DNA from: Spodoptera frugiperda
Lineage: Eukaryota > Arthropoda > Insecta > Lepidoptera > Noctuidae
DNA length: 64,000 bases
Direction of reading: 5' to 3'
Assembly: GCF_023101765.2 (NCBI RefSeq)
Contig: NC_064215.1
Location: forward strand, 10,912,001-10,976,000
Shown here: one piece after another, positions 10,370 to 21,734 of the stretch
How positions within the stretch are numbered: the stretch's first letter is position 1
How the letters are laid out: every line of letters begins with the position of its first letter
Translations under genes and position numbers: made by a program
The notes under the pieces: model-generated
What the model was told of the DNA's origin: nothing
The model's input: only the letters and a program-made list of their open reading frames with translations
Databases searched by the model: none

Positions 10370-12455
10370 TTAGATGAAACTTCGCAGACGTCTAGAAAAT
10401 TTGGTTTCAACAGTTTCAGCCAATCCGCGTCTCTGTTTAATTGTGTATTATGGTTCGGTTGAGTCTTTAATACTTTTGATTGTTTGAGGCTTTTCGTATA
10501 TGGTTTAGGTTCTATAGAAAACAGTATGACAGTAGAGTATTGTTGGAGTGAAGAAATAAATACATGGTGTTATTTTCTTTGTCTCTTGTTGAAGTGTGAA
10601 CTCACTCAAGGACTATCTAGACATGTTTAGTGCAGTATACAGGAATTATAACCTATAAACCCATGAAAAAAAGCCTTACACTAGACATAAACTTATCGAA
10701 CTATACTTATTTCACTCCTTTGTGTCACTGATACACACTACAACATAAAACAGTCAGTAGAAAGTGCAATGTGCAATCTAAAAATACATGCAACTATCGT
10801 ATTTCTCTAGAAAGTCATCATGATAGGTGGACAGTCTGTCCTTTGTATAAATGATAGGGTTTTTTACAATTGGACAGGTGTCGTGGCGTTGATCCTTATC
10901 ATATGCAACCCTGGAGTCACCCTACTTTCCCGCCTCCACCCGTAATGAGCCCTTAAAACTCCTAAACATTTGTTAATATCCCTTCCGATGGCTTTTTAAT
11001 GTAGGTCCTCGGATTGTTAAAGGTTTTTTGCTGAATTCGTGTTTTTGTGAGCGTTGTAAATCAGCGGCAGGTGCGTCTGCGTCACGTTGTCGATCAATTA
11101 ATAGATCCTTGTGCTACATTTCTACTGATTACTCCGTGCCGATAGGGGTTTAAAATTTAAGGGTACAAATATAAATCAAGTTTACAAATATTTAATTTCT
11201 TCCTGATACATATTGGACAAACTATTTTATCTACATCTCTTTTCCATTTACAATATAATTACGTGCATAGTTCAACGTTTTCTTTTGTTTAATTCAGGTA
11301 GCCATTGTTTTTTTATACATCATTAAAATATATTCCACCTTCACGAGCCCACTTATTTGAACAAATTAAGATCATTACACTGTTCATACACGTTTCCTTT
11401 CATTACAAACAATTACGAATGGTGTAAGGCTGTAAGCAATTATTGTCTGTTTTCATAATGTTTATAAAAAAGTAAATAAAAAAATAATAATCGACCACCC
11501 AACGGCTCCGTAATGACCAATTCAGTGAGTTCCGATCACTCAAACATCAATTGTTCCTACACTAATTTAAACATGTTCACTGTGTTTGTACACTGTGCGC
11601 GTGCCCTTAGGTAATTGACCTGTCGATCAAGACATTTGTTGCTGCCCACACGCTACATCCTCAACCTTATTCCCATCACAATTAGACTCAGATTTCGACT
11701 CAACTTCGTAAAGGACGATAAACATAATTTTGTTTAGAATTAATTTCTGATCAAAATTGCTGTACTTTTTATCAAAGGTCAGTTTTTTCATCCTTATTTT
11801 GTATAGAGGAAAGTTTACTTTCGTGTGTTTTATTTATATAGGGCAAGATAATAACTTTTTCCAGGAACTATTTCCCGGGACATAGAACGGGCATAATGAT
11901 AAGTCCGGGAGGCAATACAACTAGTAATTTTGTATAATTCGGTGCTTGTTTTAGTGAAAAAAAGTAACGCCTTTAATTATAAGCAATTCTTGTAATTACG
12001 TCAGTTAACGCACGTTAACTTTCAATTATGACAATTTGTGCGCCCTTTGTAGGGCCGAATATTTTTAGGGGCACGCAGATAAACACGGAAACCTTTGCAA
12101 CACGAAGACTTTTATTAAAGTCTAAACTCACCGTCTTAATTGAGGGGATTAATTAGGTGGCGCGCGTTAATTATGTTTAACGAAACAAGACAGTCTCGTG
12201 ATTAATTGGAGAAATATTATGCTAAATCTTTGTTTACACTTGTCGGCTTCTCATTTCTATGCAAGAAGCAAATAGATTACTGTTTTATGGGAGACACTGT
12301 TTACTGTTGATATTGATTACAAATTATCTCCGATGACATTGTGGACTATATTACAAAAATGAAAAGAACGACTTTTTAGACTACAAAGTTGCCAATAGAA
12401 GGATGATAAAAAAGACCGATATATGGCAACCAGTTTACCGCCCTAATCACATCAC
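10370..12455. other. No supported gene
   Basis: AT-rich, with no frame long enough to enter consideration. A perfect short palindrome, AGTTAACG-CA-CGTTAACT, lies at 12003-12020 in a locally AT-rich patch. Confidence 0.6.
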
Positions 12456-12460
12456 ACATC

Positions 12461-12560
12461 AGTGGCCACTGCTGACCATGTTCTCACATGGAGAAGGTTT
12501 GAGAATAGCATCACCACGCTTGCTCAATGCGGGCTGGCGATTTCAAACTTATTATAAGAA
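12461..12560 (+). repeat. Interspersed repeat, copy 1 of 2
   Basis: This copy holds 'agtggccactgctgacca' and 'atcaccacgcttgctcaat'. The same order of blocks occurs at 51306-51393 on the same strand at roughly 80% identity by eye, with a small deletion here after 'gacca'. I recall it as a widespread lepidopteran dispersed repeat. It has no coding content. Confidence 0.65.
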
Positions 12561-12997
12561 ATTATAAGACTATAAACTATAGTAAAAAGAACTAATATAT
12601 AGGGTATACGAGAAAAATCACTCTTGATCAACCCACAGGAATAAAGCATTCGTACTTTGTAGTACAAAGTATCTTGAAACCAAGCATAGCAAGCACTCTA
12701 GATAAAATCAAGCAAAAATAATGAGCAACATACGGATCCCACACACAGAGTCTCCCCCACCTAATCGTTCAATTACTTCGACTACTAGAATTAAAACCAA
12801 CGTTTGGGTAAAGAAAACCTGGCATTAGGAACGATCCTTGCTTTTAATAATAAGGGATAGTAATCACGAATCATAGCTAATAACATATCATGTAAGTTTA
12901 ACTAATTCATACACGATTATTTCTGGAACTTTATGCTGAAGGGGGCTTACGCATGCGTGCGAGAAATGTAAATAGAAACCGGGATGGATTTAATTAG

Positions 12998-13195
12998 GTG
13001 CATCGTAGAACTTGGAAGTGTGTTATGTGTTGTCGCACTTATTTTGATACTTCCGGTTATGACGCACTTAAAAAGAAATGTCATCAGATGTTAGGTGGGG
13101 AGCGCCATGGCAGCCATTTTGACACACCACTGAGGACTTCACTTGACCACGCGCCGTCGCCGAAGCAACACTGGTGTACAGGTAGTCAGAAATAA
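12998..13195 (+). CDS. Possible terminal exon, cysteine-containing, unrecognised
   Basis: The 65-codon frame opens directly after an acceptor-like TTTAATTAG and ends in TAA. It starts VHRRTWKCVMCCRTYF and carries CxxC followed by a later Cys-His pair (KKKCHQ). This faintly resembles a decayed zinc finger but does not fit the C2H2 spacing. A strong inverted repeat starts at the stop codon and an AATAAA follows at 13373-13378, so the segment reads like a 3' exon plus UTR. The acceptor lacks a good pyrimidine tract, and no upstream exon was found. It may be non-coding. Confidence 0.22.
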   Translation: MHRRTWKCVMCCRTYFDTSGYDALKKKCHQMLGGERHGSHFDTPLRTSLDHAPSPKQHWCTGSQK

Positions 13196-13219
13196 TGTTG
13201 TAAAACATTATTTCCTGAC
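13185..13219 (+). repeat. Hairpin overlapping the stop codon
   Basis: GTCAGAAATAATGTT and AACATTATTTCCTGAC form a near-perfect stem with a short loop. In RNA it would place the TAA of the 12998 frame inside the stem. It may be a small MITE remnant or a 3'UTR structure. Confidence 0.5.
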
Positions 13220-13372
13220 TTTTGGTTTATTTTTCTAAATATTCTAAATATTTTACTGTATTTTATTGTATTCTAAAATTAACATTAACGGAACTGATTT
13301 GTTGATATTGTAAAATGAAAATGTAACGGTTGATGCTTACTTGCTATATGTGTTTGTATGCTATCTTCATGC

Positions 13373-13378
13373 AATAAA
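13373..13378 (+). terminator. Candidate poly(A) signal AATAAA
   Basis: GCAATAAAGG is followed by a T-rich stretch and then TTGTTTCTTTT, a plausible cleavage/polyadenylation context for a plus-strand transcript ending near 13395. Confidence 0.3.
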
Positions 13379-13399
13379 GGCTTTTTATGATTTACTGAC

Positions 13400-14140
13400 C
13401 TTGTTTCTTTTCTAATATATGATTATGCATTTATTTGTTGCGTATAAACAACCAAAACCATACATATATAACCTCACGCTAGTCTCCCATGGGGGTAGAT
13501 AAAGAGGTACCTCTTTTACTTCATCAACCAAAACCACAATAAAACCTTCTTGTACTACCCTACTTACTGTAGATCCTGACTTAAAGAAGTTGCAGCGGTT
13601 TTGGGAGGTTGATTAGTTTAGATTTAGATTTTTAACAGAAACAAAATAGAACGATTTTTCTAACTTTGTATTGATATCGGCATATTAATTTCTTAATAAA
13701 TCCACAAAAAAATCCACCAATCGCTAAAACCTTAATGTCAAAAGCTTGTCGAAAACAAAACGCGATACGATTAGGTAAACACGCAAAACAAAGCTCGTTT
13801 TATTTACAAAGATGGCGCCGGTGTAGATACCACACGTATCAACATATGATATAACATACAGAAAGATAGGACACGATCACAAATGACGAGGAATGCAGTA
13901 GAACAAACTTTTTTAAAACATACTGTAGTTTGTCGTATTGTATCGTCAAGCTTTTTATCCCCGAAGGGGTAGGCAGAGGTGCACATTACGACATGTAATA
14001 TCACTGTAAAATGTACACTAACTTTTCACCATCTGTGTTATAAGTTCCATGTTATAGGGAATGAGCCTATTGCCATATACCGGACACAACTTCAGGCTCT
14101 ACTGCTTTCGAACTTTCGAAAAACTGAAAAAGCCTTATAA
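13400..14140. other. No supported gene
   Basis: AT-rich, with one 66-codon minus-strand frame (13804-14004) that has no splice or codon support. Confidence 0.55.
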
Positions 14141-14142
14141 TA

Positions 14143-14212
14143 CTTTGAATCGAATCCGAGACCCCTTGCCCAGCAGTTACGTTTGCAACTATTGGAGCCT
14201 AGTGGTTGCAAT
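14143..14212 (-). repeat. SINE-like fragment
   Basis: The plus strand reads 'aatcgaatccgagaccccttgcccagcag' (split here as 'aatcgaatccgagacc' then 'ccttgcccagcag'). I recall this signature from many lepidopteran repeats with a tRNA-like B box on the opposite strand. It is short and degenerate. Confidence 0.5.
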
Positions 14213-14554
14213 AGAAAGTATAAGAACGATCTAAGTTTATTACGTAATACGTAATACAACACTTATTACACCATCTATTTAAATGAATTGTTTTCCTTAA
14301 TCAACAACGACTGTACTTTAAATTTTTAAAGACGCCACGCTATATGGAACCTTTTAAATTAAACTTAAAACATTTATTTAAGTATCAACTTTAATTTATT
14401 TTAAAAATAAAACATGGCTGCTCACTGCACACACGCGATCAAGAGCATGCAAGAATGACGGAAATCCAATGCACGCTGACCTTTAAGAAAGATATATAAA
14501 AAAGAAGGAATCGCTACCACCCAAAGCTAGCAAAAGATATAAATCTTGTTCCCT

Positions 14555-14605
14555 CCCCATTGTCAGCACGGCATCGAACCGGCGACCTTAAGGACCGCGA
14601 ATTAA
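14555..14605 (-). repeat. tRNA-like B box, probable SINE relic
   Basis: On the minus strand 14580-14570 reads GGTTCGATGCC, which fits the RNA polymerase III B-box consensus. No cloverleaf or A box can be assembled around it, so it is not called as a tRNA gene. The setting among repeats suggests a SINE fragment. Confidence 0.35.
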
Positions 14606-14908
14606 TCATTCATTTATTCATAGTGTACTCGCATTAACATATTTTAATGCGTTCATTTGTTTTTCTATTTTTCCGAAGACAAACAAAAACAGGAGAATGT
14701 CCCGCGGGAGGAAATCGTAATTTCGGGAAACTCTGATTTAGTCATAATATGGAAATGTGGATAATGGAATATGGACCCCTACCCTACATAACAACTACTC
14801 GATGACAAAGACAATAATAAACTGCGTTTAAAAACCCCAATTGAACACTTTTTGAAGTCGGTTTAGTATATTAACCTGCTCCTAAAGTAACTATAACAAA
14901 CACTTTTC

Positions 14909-15004
14909 TGAAAACCGCATCAAAATCGGTTCGACCAATCGTGAGATCATCGTCAATAAACAGAAATACACGTCAAACAGAGAACCTCCTTTTTTTAAGT
15001 CGGT
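14909..15004 (+). repeat. Lepidopteran repeat tail ('aagtcggtt' end)
   Basis: The block begins 'aaaccgcatcaaaatcggtt' and ends 'gagaacctcc', a T-run and 'aagtcggtt'. I recall this 3' tail from many moth repeats. A shorter relative with an 'acatacatac' run lies at 52476-52531. Confidence 0.6.
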
Positions 15005-15020
15005 TTCAAATTGGGTCGGC

Positions 15021-15175
15021 TTGCCTAGCGGGTTTGTCGGGGATCCGGCTCGAAAAGCAGGAGTAGGAACCTGGTGGTTTTTAGGCAGTAAGAGTCTGAC
15101 ACTTCCCTCTCGCCTCATCTAAAGCGGGTGATGGTCAATCATTAAAAAAATGTCCTCCTTCTAAAAAAACGTCCA
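15021..15175 (+). repeat. Interspersed repeat, copy A (inverted partner at 20.8 kb)
   Basis: The block has 'cctagcgggttt', 'ctcgaaaagcaggagtagga', 'ggcagtaagagtctgac' and 'ctctcgcctc' in order. The same blocks occur on the minus strand at 20798-20955. Copy A has lost the 'cgcccaaggcg' part, reading 'catctaaagcg' instead. A 66-75 codon minus-strand frame crossing it is a shadow of the repeat. Confidence 0.7.
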
Positions 15176-15179
15176 CACA

Positions 15180-15930
15180 AGAAAATGCTCACCACATATA
15201 AACATGCTCGAGTACCTCCAGTGTTCATACCCAAGTACCGTTCAAAACAGACATTAACTAGCTTCTAGATTTCTAGAACATAACATAACTAATATAATAA
15301 CAGCAAAACTTAAAATATCCCAACGTAAATAACAAGGAAACCAGTAGTTTACTGATTGGCATACATATACGACTAATAAACTAAAGCGAAACGATCGGTA
15401 GTACCGACTGTATGACCATGGCATTGTTTTATGGATGCCAGCATAGTAACTCCACATCAAGTTATGCAAAACCAGTGTAAACTGACCGTCGAATGTAAAG
15501 CAATATCGTACAAAGCGAGACCATGATAGACTGGTTTTGATAGGTCAATGTGTAGTGTTTACATTGGAGCTCACTTGCATCATGCACAGTTACTGTAGGT
15601 TAAAATTGCTGCTAAACAGAGGTTCATGCAAATTGCTCCATCTTTAAGTAATGTCAAATAATGGAATTCGTGGTTGCCATGTGTTCTTGGGAGTAAATTG
15701 ATACTGTAACATTAGAATATTCTTATTTCTAGTCGAATACACATCGTTTAATAGGATCAAGTTAGTGGACGAGACAAAAATTCAGTCGCTTCTCCCTCTA
15801 TGGTATAAATGCGTATTAAACAAACCAGGATTACTATACCAATATCACTACAGTCTACTGATAATTTAGCTTATGTTATGCTTTACTTAAAGCATTAAAC
15901 ACCGAAAGAAAACTGTTGAAGGCAAATCCT
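15180..15930. other. No supported gene
   Basis: AT-rich sequence with a 71-codon minus-strand frame (15254-15469) that lacks codon bias. Confidence 0.55.
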
Positions 15931-15935
15931 CCGCT

Positions 15936-15965
15936 AAGCGTCGGTCACCAGTGTCCGACGTGGCG
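15936..15965. repeat. CpG-rich inverted repeat
   Basis: CGTCGGTCACC and the near-complement AGTGTCCGACG form an imperfect palindrome, followed by 'tggcggttaacatgttaa'. I recall a similar 'cgtcggtcaccggtgaccgacg' core in noctuid repeats. This copy has lost perfect symmetry at its centre. Confidence 0.45.
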
Positions 15966-15969
15966 GTTA

Positions 15970-18900
15970 ACATGTTAAACCTAAGAAAAAGTCATTATAT
16001 TTTTCGCCATATCTTCATTCAAAGTAACCGTCATATACAAGCGTAACGTAACAATCGGCCGGCCACCACACTTGTTGTAGTACTACTCTATCGTGTGGCT
16101 ACACGTGTTCCAAACTGATTTACACACGTAGTTTATACTACGGTAACAATGTAAATGTATTTGTAAATACAGATAAGGTTACTACAGTTGCCATGCGTCA
16201 TTACGTTAATGGTTTGTTTCACGGCTAATACTATTCTTCCTAGACGCTGAAAAACTATAGGAAACAAATGAAAAGCCAGAAACCAATAACTTTTTCTTAT
16301 AAAAAAATCCAAGTCTAAAAGAGATTTCAATAATATTCCGATTCCGATCGCAGCGCAAGGTAACTGAATAATACAAAAAGATTAGCACACTGTTCGAACA
16401 TAATCTTAATTATACCGCAGACGTACACAAGAAAAGACAGAAAAACGAAGCTGAACGAGATCAAGCGAGTTCAGTTGTCAAAACCTCTGTGCTTCACTGA
16501 ACAGCTGTTTATAGATTGCCTAGATATCGGCTTACCAGATTTATTGCCTAGCTAAATCTTACATATTAATGGATCTCAGTGTACGTTTCCGTGGAGACGT
16601 AAAAACAGTGCTATTTCTTTAACAATAGACACGCAAGAATGTTTACGATGTTTTTACTACGGACCACGGCATTTGTAAATAAATAAATATTGTACTGGCC
16701 GGCGGGTGTACATTTTTATCTGTGTGTTAGTACATCGAGTGGGGTACTAAAATAGCGCACGTACAAGGGAGCCACAGCCGGACCCCTCTCACGTCACATG
16801 CCTCAGATCAAAGTAGATGAGCAATGTGTGGACAGAGGTATGTGTATATCCTACTATGTGTAATGACCCTTAATGAACCCGAGCCTACTTGATGACAATC
16901 TAGGCACTACAGATAAAATACCCCACTAAGTAGATATATCAGATATCGAGAATCGAGAGTATCTCACAGCCCTAAATATAAACGAAAACAGAGCTCGTAC
17001 TTCAAGCGCCTACTTAAACCTTATTGTATTGGCCAAGACTATAAATAGCTCAACCATAAACTTCCCCATTGAACTAGTGAAAGCCTCAATTATAATTTAA
17101 CAAAAAAACTTAGCCCACAAACAATTCAAAGCTCACCCAGAAAAATAACTCATACACATCATTTTCATAACAAAAACACGCAATAATACTTAGGGAACCG
17201 TTAAAAGTACGTTGGCCAAAGATCTATGGAATTTATTCACCCCATGGAAGGAGATCGCATTTCCATTCACACACGACAAAGTGAACAAGGGGAAAATTGT
17301 AAGTACTTGAAGTAAATTGTAATAGGGCTGGCAGCATATGATTTGATGGTGCTATATATCACCAAATAAACGTCATTTGCCCGAACACAATCAGCTATCG
17401 ATATGGCGGGAATAATAAGTGTTTTGCCAATTTGTTTGATGTTTGCATCGATAAGCGCCCCACTCTTGTTTAGGGCGTTTTAAAATATGCATGTCAATTT
17501 CGATATAAATCCGCATGCAGACACAAAATTAAATCCTATTACGAGCTGAGGTGAATAATTAAACAACAAAAGTCATTAGTGCCTAACCAATCTATCAAAG
17601 CTGACAAAGTGCGATCAATAACCATAATAACAGAGAATTTATCGACATAACATTGTAATTTGTGTAGCCACGAGGTAATTCTCCCATCACCAATCAATGG
17701 AAACATAGAAATTAAACAGTGGGCGATGACGCGAGGAATTCTTGGAAGGCGGGTGAGCTTCGAGCAATAAGCAATAGGCTTTTATATCATCAATGAATAC
17801 ATTATTCATTACCTTGTCAAAGAAAAATAAGGTACGATAGTGCTGACAGTGATGTTTTACAAATACTTAATGATGACATAACGCTGCGTGTTGCCAAGCG
17901 AACGTACTCACATAGCAGTCAGCTGGCGGTAGTTCAGTCACGTATTTTTTGTAAGTCCTAGGAATACATTCACTTGGTTGGCATAGCATGACGTAGAAGG
18001 CAGTAGTGAGTAGATACGATAAAGTAGTTTTAAAAGTTTTTGCAAATATTTCGCACATAAAGCAAACGATATAATGCAAAAACCGTTAGTGCTACCCCTA
18101 TGTGACAGCAACGAAGGGAAACAATGCATTTGATACTTATCTGCGGCCCTCCCCACGCATGCCGCACCTAGCCAGCGTCCGGATAACCGCGGCTTGACAA
18201 TATTGTGCTGGCGGAATATCTCAGATACAACGCATGCTATCGATTGGAAAGCTGCTTTATTTATTTTGCTCTTTTTTTTCAAGGGTGACTTTGCATTTCC
18301 GTTCTGTCAATTCCTTTTGGCTTATTGGTTTTTGCCATAGATTATGTTTGTAGAACTGGTCAAATACGATAGGTAGTCCGAGATGGATGAGAATGAGGAC
18401 CTTACACGCTTTTAGCAAACCGAAAGACATCAGTTTACAGACAACAGGTTTAAAATAAATTCGCAACACACATGTGAGTCCTAAAAAAATTCAAAGTCGT
18501 TAACCCACTTGCTCAAAAAACTGAACATTCCACCCTCGAGTGGAGGGTCCTTATAAATTGGCACGTCCACAAAGGCAGACGTGCGGTGGTATCATGTAGA
18601 GGCTATTAGCCATGTACCCGTTATCCGGCCACCAGCTAGGTACGGCACGCTGCTAGGGTGACACTTGATAAAATCTGCTGCATTGTTTGAATTTTTACTT
18701 GAATCGAGGGAGGGTGTTATAAGGCAGCCTATAGTGTAGGACTAATCTTGCAACCATTATTTTCAACATATCATTGAATGTCATTGTTGCACTTGGAAAG
18801 TGCATATTGTACTCGTTGCTAAAAGGTTTGATAACTTGATTTTATAATACATTAATACTATACTACATTATACGCCATTCGCTAATTCTAAGACCTTCAA

Positions 18901-20515
18901 GTAATTACTCCAAAGGCAAAAATTTCTCCAATATTCACAACATTACCGTCATAACTGTAACCAATAAAACCGGGACAAATATGTTGACTTTATCAAGAGT
19001 ACTTAAGAAAACGAGCTCAAACAACTTGATTAGGTGTTCGGGAAAGCCAGCACGGCTGCACGGAGCCAGTTCCTTGTAGCCCCACGGTAGTCATCGATCA
19101 TCCACCACAATGGGTAGTTCTGCGAACGGCTAAATTTGCAGCCCCGGCTGATTTATGGCACGCCGAGATAACGGATCCAGATACCATCGGACTATTATTA
19201 CTGAGAAAAAAGGCAATAATGCCAATTAATTTTATGGAATTTACGTGAAGGTATTTTTCGAAACTGTGGTAGGTTTGTCGTGTATCAGATTTCTGAATTT
19301 TTCCTTTAGTAAGTAGTACAAAAATATTGAACTGTAAAGATTTTTTTCGTATCTAAAGAAGAGTTCATTAAGAATACATTATACGATCTAGATTCTTTTT
19401 GATACTAAACGTAGGTTTTGAAATACACCAACCGCCTGGGAGTACTAAAATAATGACAGTATCAAATAAACGAATGTTCTGTTAACTCAGTAAATATCGG
19501 TTGAGACCTAATTTCTCAAAAAGGTTTTCCCATTGGGAATCGCTTTTGAATCATAGCAAAATCCATTTCATTATTAATTAAAATGAAGTTAGAAGTAAAA
19601 TTTAGAGAGATTATTAATGGTGTTACCATAGCAACCGGTTGTTAGTGGAAACGTGACGGTAACTTCATCCTTTATTTGTCATAGTTTTAGATTGGCTTAT
19701 CTTTAGCGGAAATTAACACCCAAGCTGTGGTTTTAGCATGCGTCCCCATCCCCATATTATATTTCCCACGACTTTTATACCATTCCATACATTTTATTTA
19801 ACCTTTATAAATATTGTACCTCCAGTAAAAGATAAACAAACGAATTATTTTAAGAAGCGGCGGCTCAAGAATTTGGCCAAATTCAAACATCGCAGTTGGC
19901 ATCAATCATGTTTCTAAAAATGTATGAGAAATAGAAATATGTGGTTTTAAAGTACTTACATTATTTATTACATGAAAAATGATTTGTAGTTGTCTCACAA
20001 AAATTACAAAGAAAGATAAATAATGGGACAATAACAAGAACTCATCATTTGTTAAATGGGTGATTAGAAAAACAGAAAAACGAGACCTTTATTAGTTTTG
20101 CTTACAGGAAATTCCCAAAAACCCATGAGTTTCTAAGATATCCTACAAAAACCATGCTCCTCGTCAAACCCAGCAATGTATTATCGTGCTTTGTCCGTCC
20201 GTCTGTCTGTCAATGAAAGTTTTTTTTATTACAAAGACAGTTTACAACGAAAACATTGTGTACAGTCTCGGATGGGCGATCTAATGGCAGGTTTTTTCAA
20301 CAAATATGATATAATTTTATGAGTGAAATTATAGAGTACGAGTACATTGTTGTGGGTCTACCGTTTAAGTATCATTTAGTTTTTATAAGGAAAAGGGTTA
20401 TGACGACACATGCTAGGTATGGCCCTATGTTTTGTTATTAATGCAAACTTTTTTTGAAGCCCATTTCTTTTGTAGAGTGACCTTATTTTTGGACTTAAGT
20501 TTGACTATAGCTGAG
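15970..20515. other. No supported gene; two GC-richer patches
   Basis: Mostly AT-rich. 18095-18200 and 18540-18660 are GC-richer without a usable frame; the 114-codon minus-strand frame at 17938-18282 has about 20% G-first codons. At 19030-19170 the minus strand reads an interrupted frame (one TGA) with about a third of codons beginning with G, a faint hint of a coding relic. TATCGATA, the DRE core, occurs at 17396-17403. Confidence 0.5.
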
Positions 20516-20518
20516 CCC

Positions 20519-20630
20519 TAACAAATGTGCGAACTGTCACGTAGAAGGAATGCGACAATGCCACACAACTCACATAAGTGTGAGCGAGAGATCTGATAAA
20601 AATGACTTATGACAGTTCGCACGTTTGTAA
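20519..20630. mobile_element. Short inverted-repeat MITE with TAA duplication
   Basis: The terminal inverted repeats pair ACAAATGTGCGAACTGTCA (20521-20539) with its complement at 20610-20628, with one mismatch. TAA occurs immediately outside both ends (20519-20521 and 20628-20630). A three-base TWA duplication is typical of PIF/Harbinger-type elements. The body of about 106 bases has no frame, so it is non-autonomous. Confidence 0.65.
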
Positions 20631-20797
20631 TGGTCCAACTATAGTTTGGTATCTAAGCACTATAGATGGAAAATACTTTATAAAGGCGTGGTTCTGATGT
20701 TACACGAGTTACGTTTCTTTACCTTTTGTATATACAAGCATAAACATATTGACAAGCATTATCACAATACATAGCATACGCTAGCAAAGGGTAAGGC

Positions 20798-20955
20798 ACT
20801 TTTTTTAAGAGGGGAAAATTATCCAATGACTTCTCCCGCCTTGGGCGAGGCGAGAGGGAGTATCAGACTCTTACTGCCTAAAAACCACCCCGTTCCTACT
20901 CCTGCTTTTCGAGCTGGAGCCCCGGTAAACCCGCTAGGTAGTCTGCAGCTCCGGA
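20798..20955 (-). repeat. Interspersed repeat, copy B (inverted partner at 15.0 kb)
   Basis: The plus strand carries 'cttctcccgccttgggcgag', 'gcgagagggag', 'cagactcttactgcc' and 'cctactcctgcttttcgagc', the reverse complement of the block order at 15021-15175. It is more complete than copy A at its 'cgcccaaggcgggagaag' part. Confidence 0.7.
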
Positions 20956-21590
20956 CATAGCATGCCCCAGCAAAGACTAAATCACTTGAGAGTCAATCTC
21001 ATCCCAATGCACCAAAGCATCACACAAAACCAAAAACGCTCTCACTCGACCAAACTTCCACATAGCAACAGATCGCCAAAAAATATATCAATAGGTACAA
21101 ACAGTAAAATATGTTAAAAACTCACGTTATCACGAAGCTTATCGTTCACTCAACTCGAATCTGAAACAACCGAATGGAATATTACTGATCGATTACGGAT
21201 AGTTACCGTTTGCTTATCAACTTGGCAACTGAAACTACTGGACTGTAGACAGACAATAGATTAAGAGGTTTACGTGCTTAGACAATGAGTCTAATTCTGT
21301 TTGTATTTGATTCGTACGATTATGATGAACAATACAATTCTGTAATACATATTATTTTGGTAAGTAAAGTACATTCAAAAATCAGTCGAACCAACATGAA
21401 AATAGGGCGTAAATCATCATCAACAGTCCGCGACAGTCCACTGCTGGAGTGTAAGACATGGGAGATGAGAGAGGTTCAGGTTTATCAGAACGTAGGTACT
21501 ACTGGTGAGTCTCAGTCAAATGTGTAGACCCTTAAGTCAGTTCATACGGCACCCACGAAAGGAGATGAAACCAGCCATCGATTGGTTACC
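20956..21590 (+). other. No supported gene; repeat fragment inside an 80-codon frame
   Basis: The frame at 21285-21527 is crossed at about 21418-21465 by 'gtccgcgacagtccactgct', which I recall from a common lepidopteran repeat. The frame is therefore not credited as a gene. Confidence 0.5.
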
Positions 21591-21598
21591 AAGAGCTC

Positions 21599-21720
21599 AG
21601 TACGAGTTTGTTTTACGAACGCGTTCGGCGCTCTGATTGGTGGATTCATTTGTGCTGACCAATCAGAGCGCCAAACGCGCTCTCGTTTCGTTTTCTTTCA
21701 ACGTAAAGCAAACTCGTACT
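21599..21720. mobile_element. Palindromic MITE with one shortened arm
   Basis: The outer ends AGTACGAGTTTG (21599-21610) and CAAACTCGTACT (21709-21720) are perfect complements. Inner arms of 21 bases (21621-21641 and 21658-21678) pair with one mismatch around the 'ctgattggt' block. Between the outer and inner arms the right side carries about 22 extra bases ('tctcgtttcgttttctttca' region) that the left side lacks, so the left arm has suffered an internal deletion. It has no coding capacity. I recall this family from noctuid genomes. Confidence 0.7.
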
Positions 21721-21734
21721 AAGGGTACTGATAC

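Noticed and set aside
14570..14580. Possible tRNA gene (B-box match on the minus strand)
   Set aside because: No A box at the right distance and no acceptor, D or anticodon stems can be folded; more likely a SINE relic.
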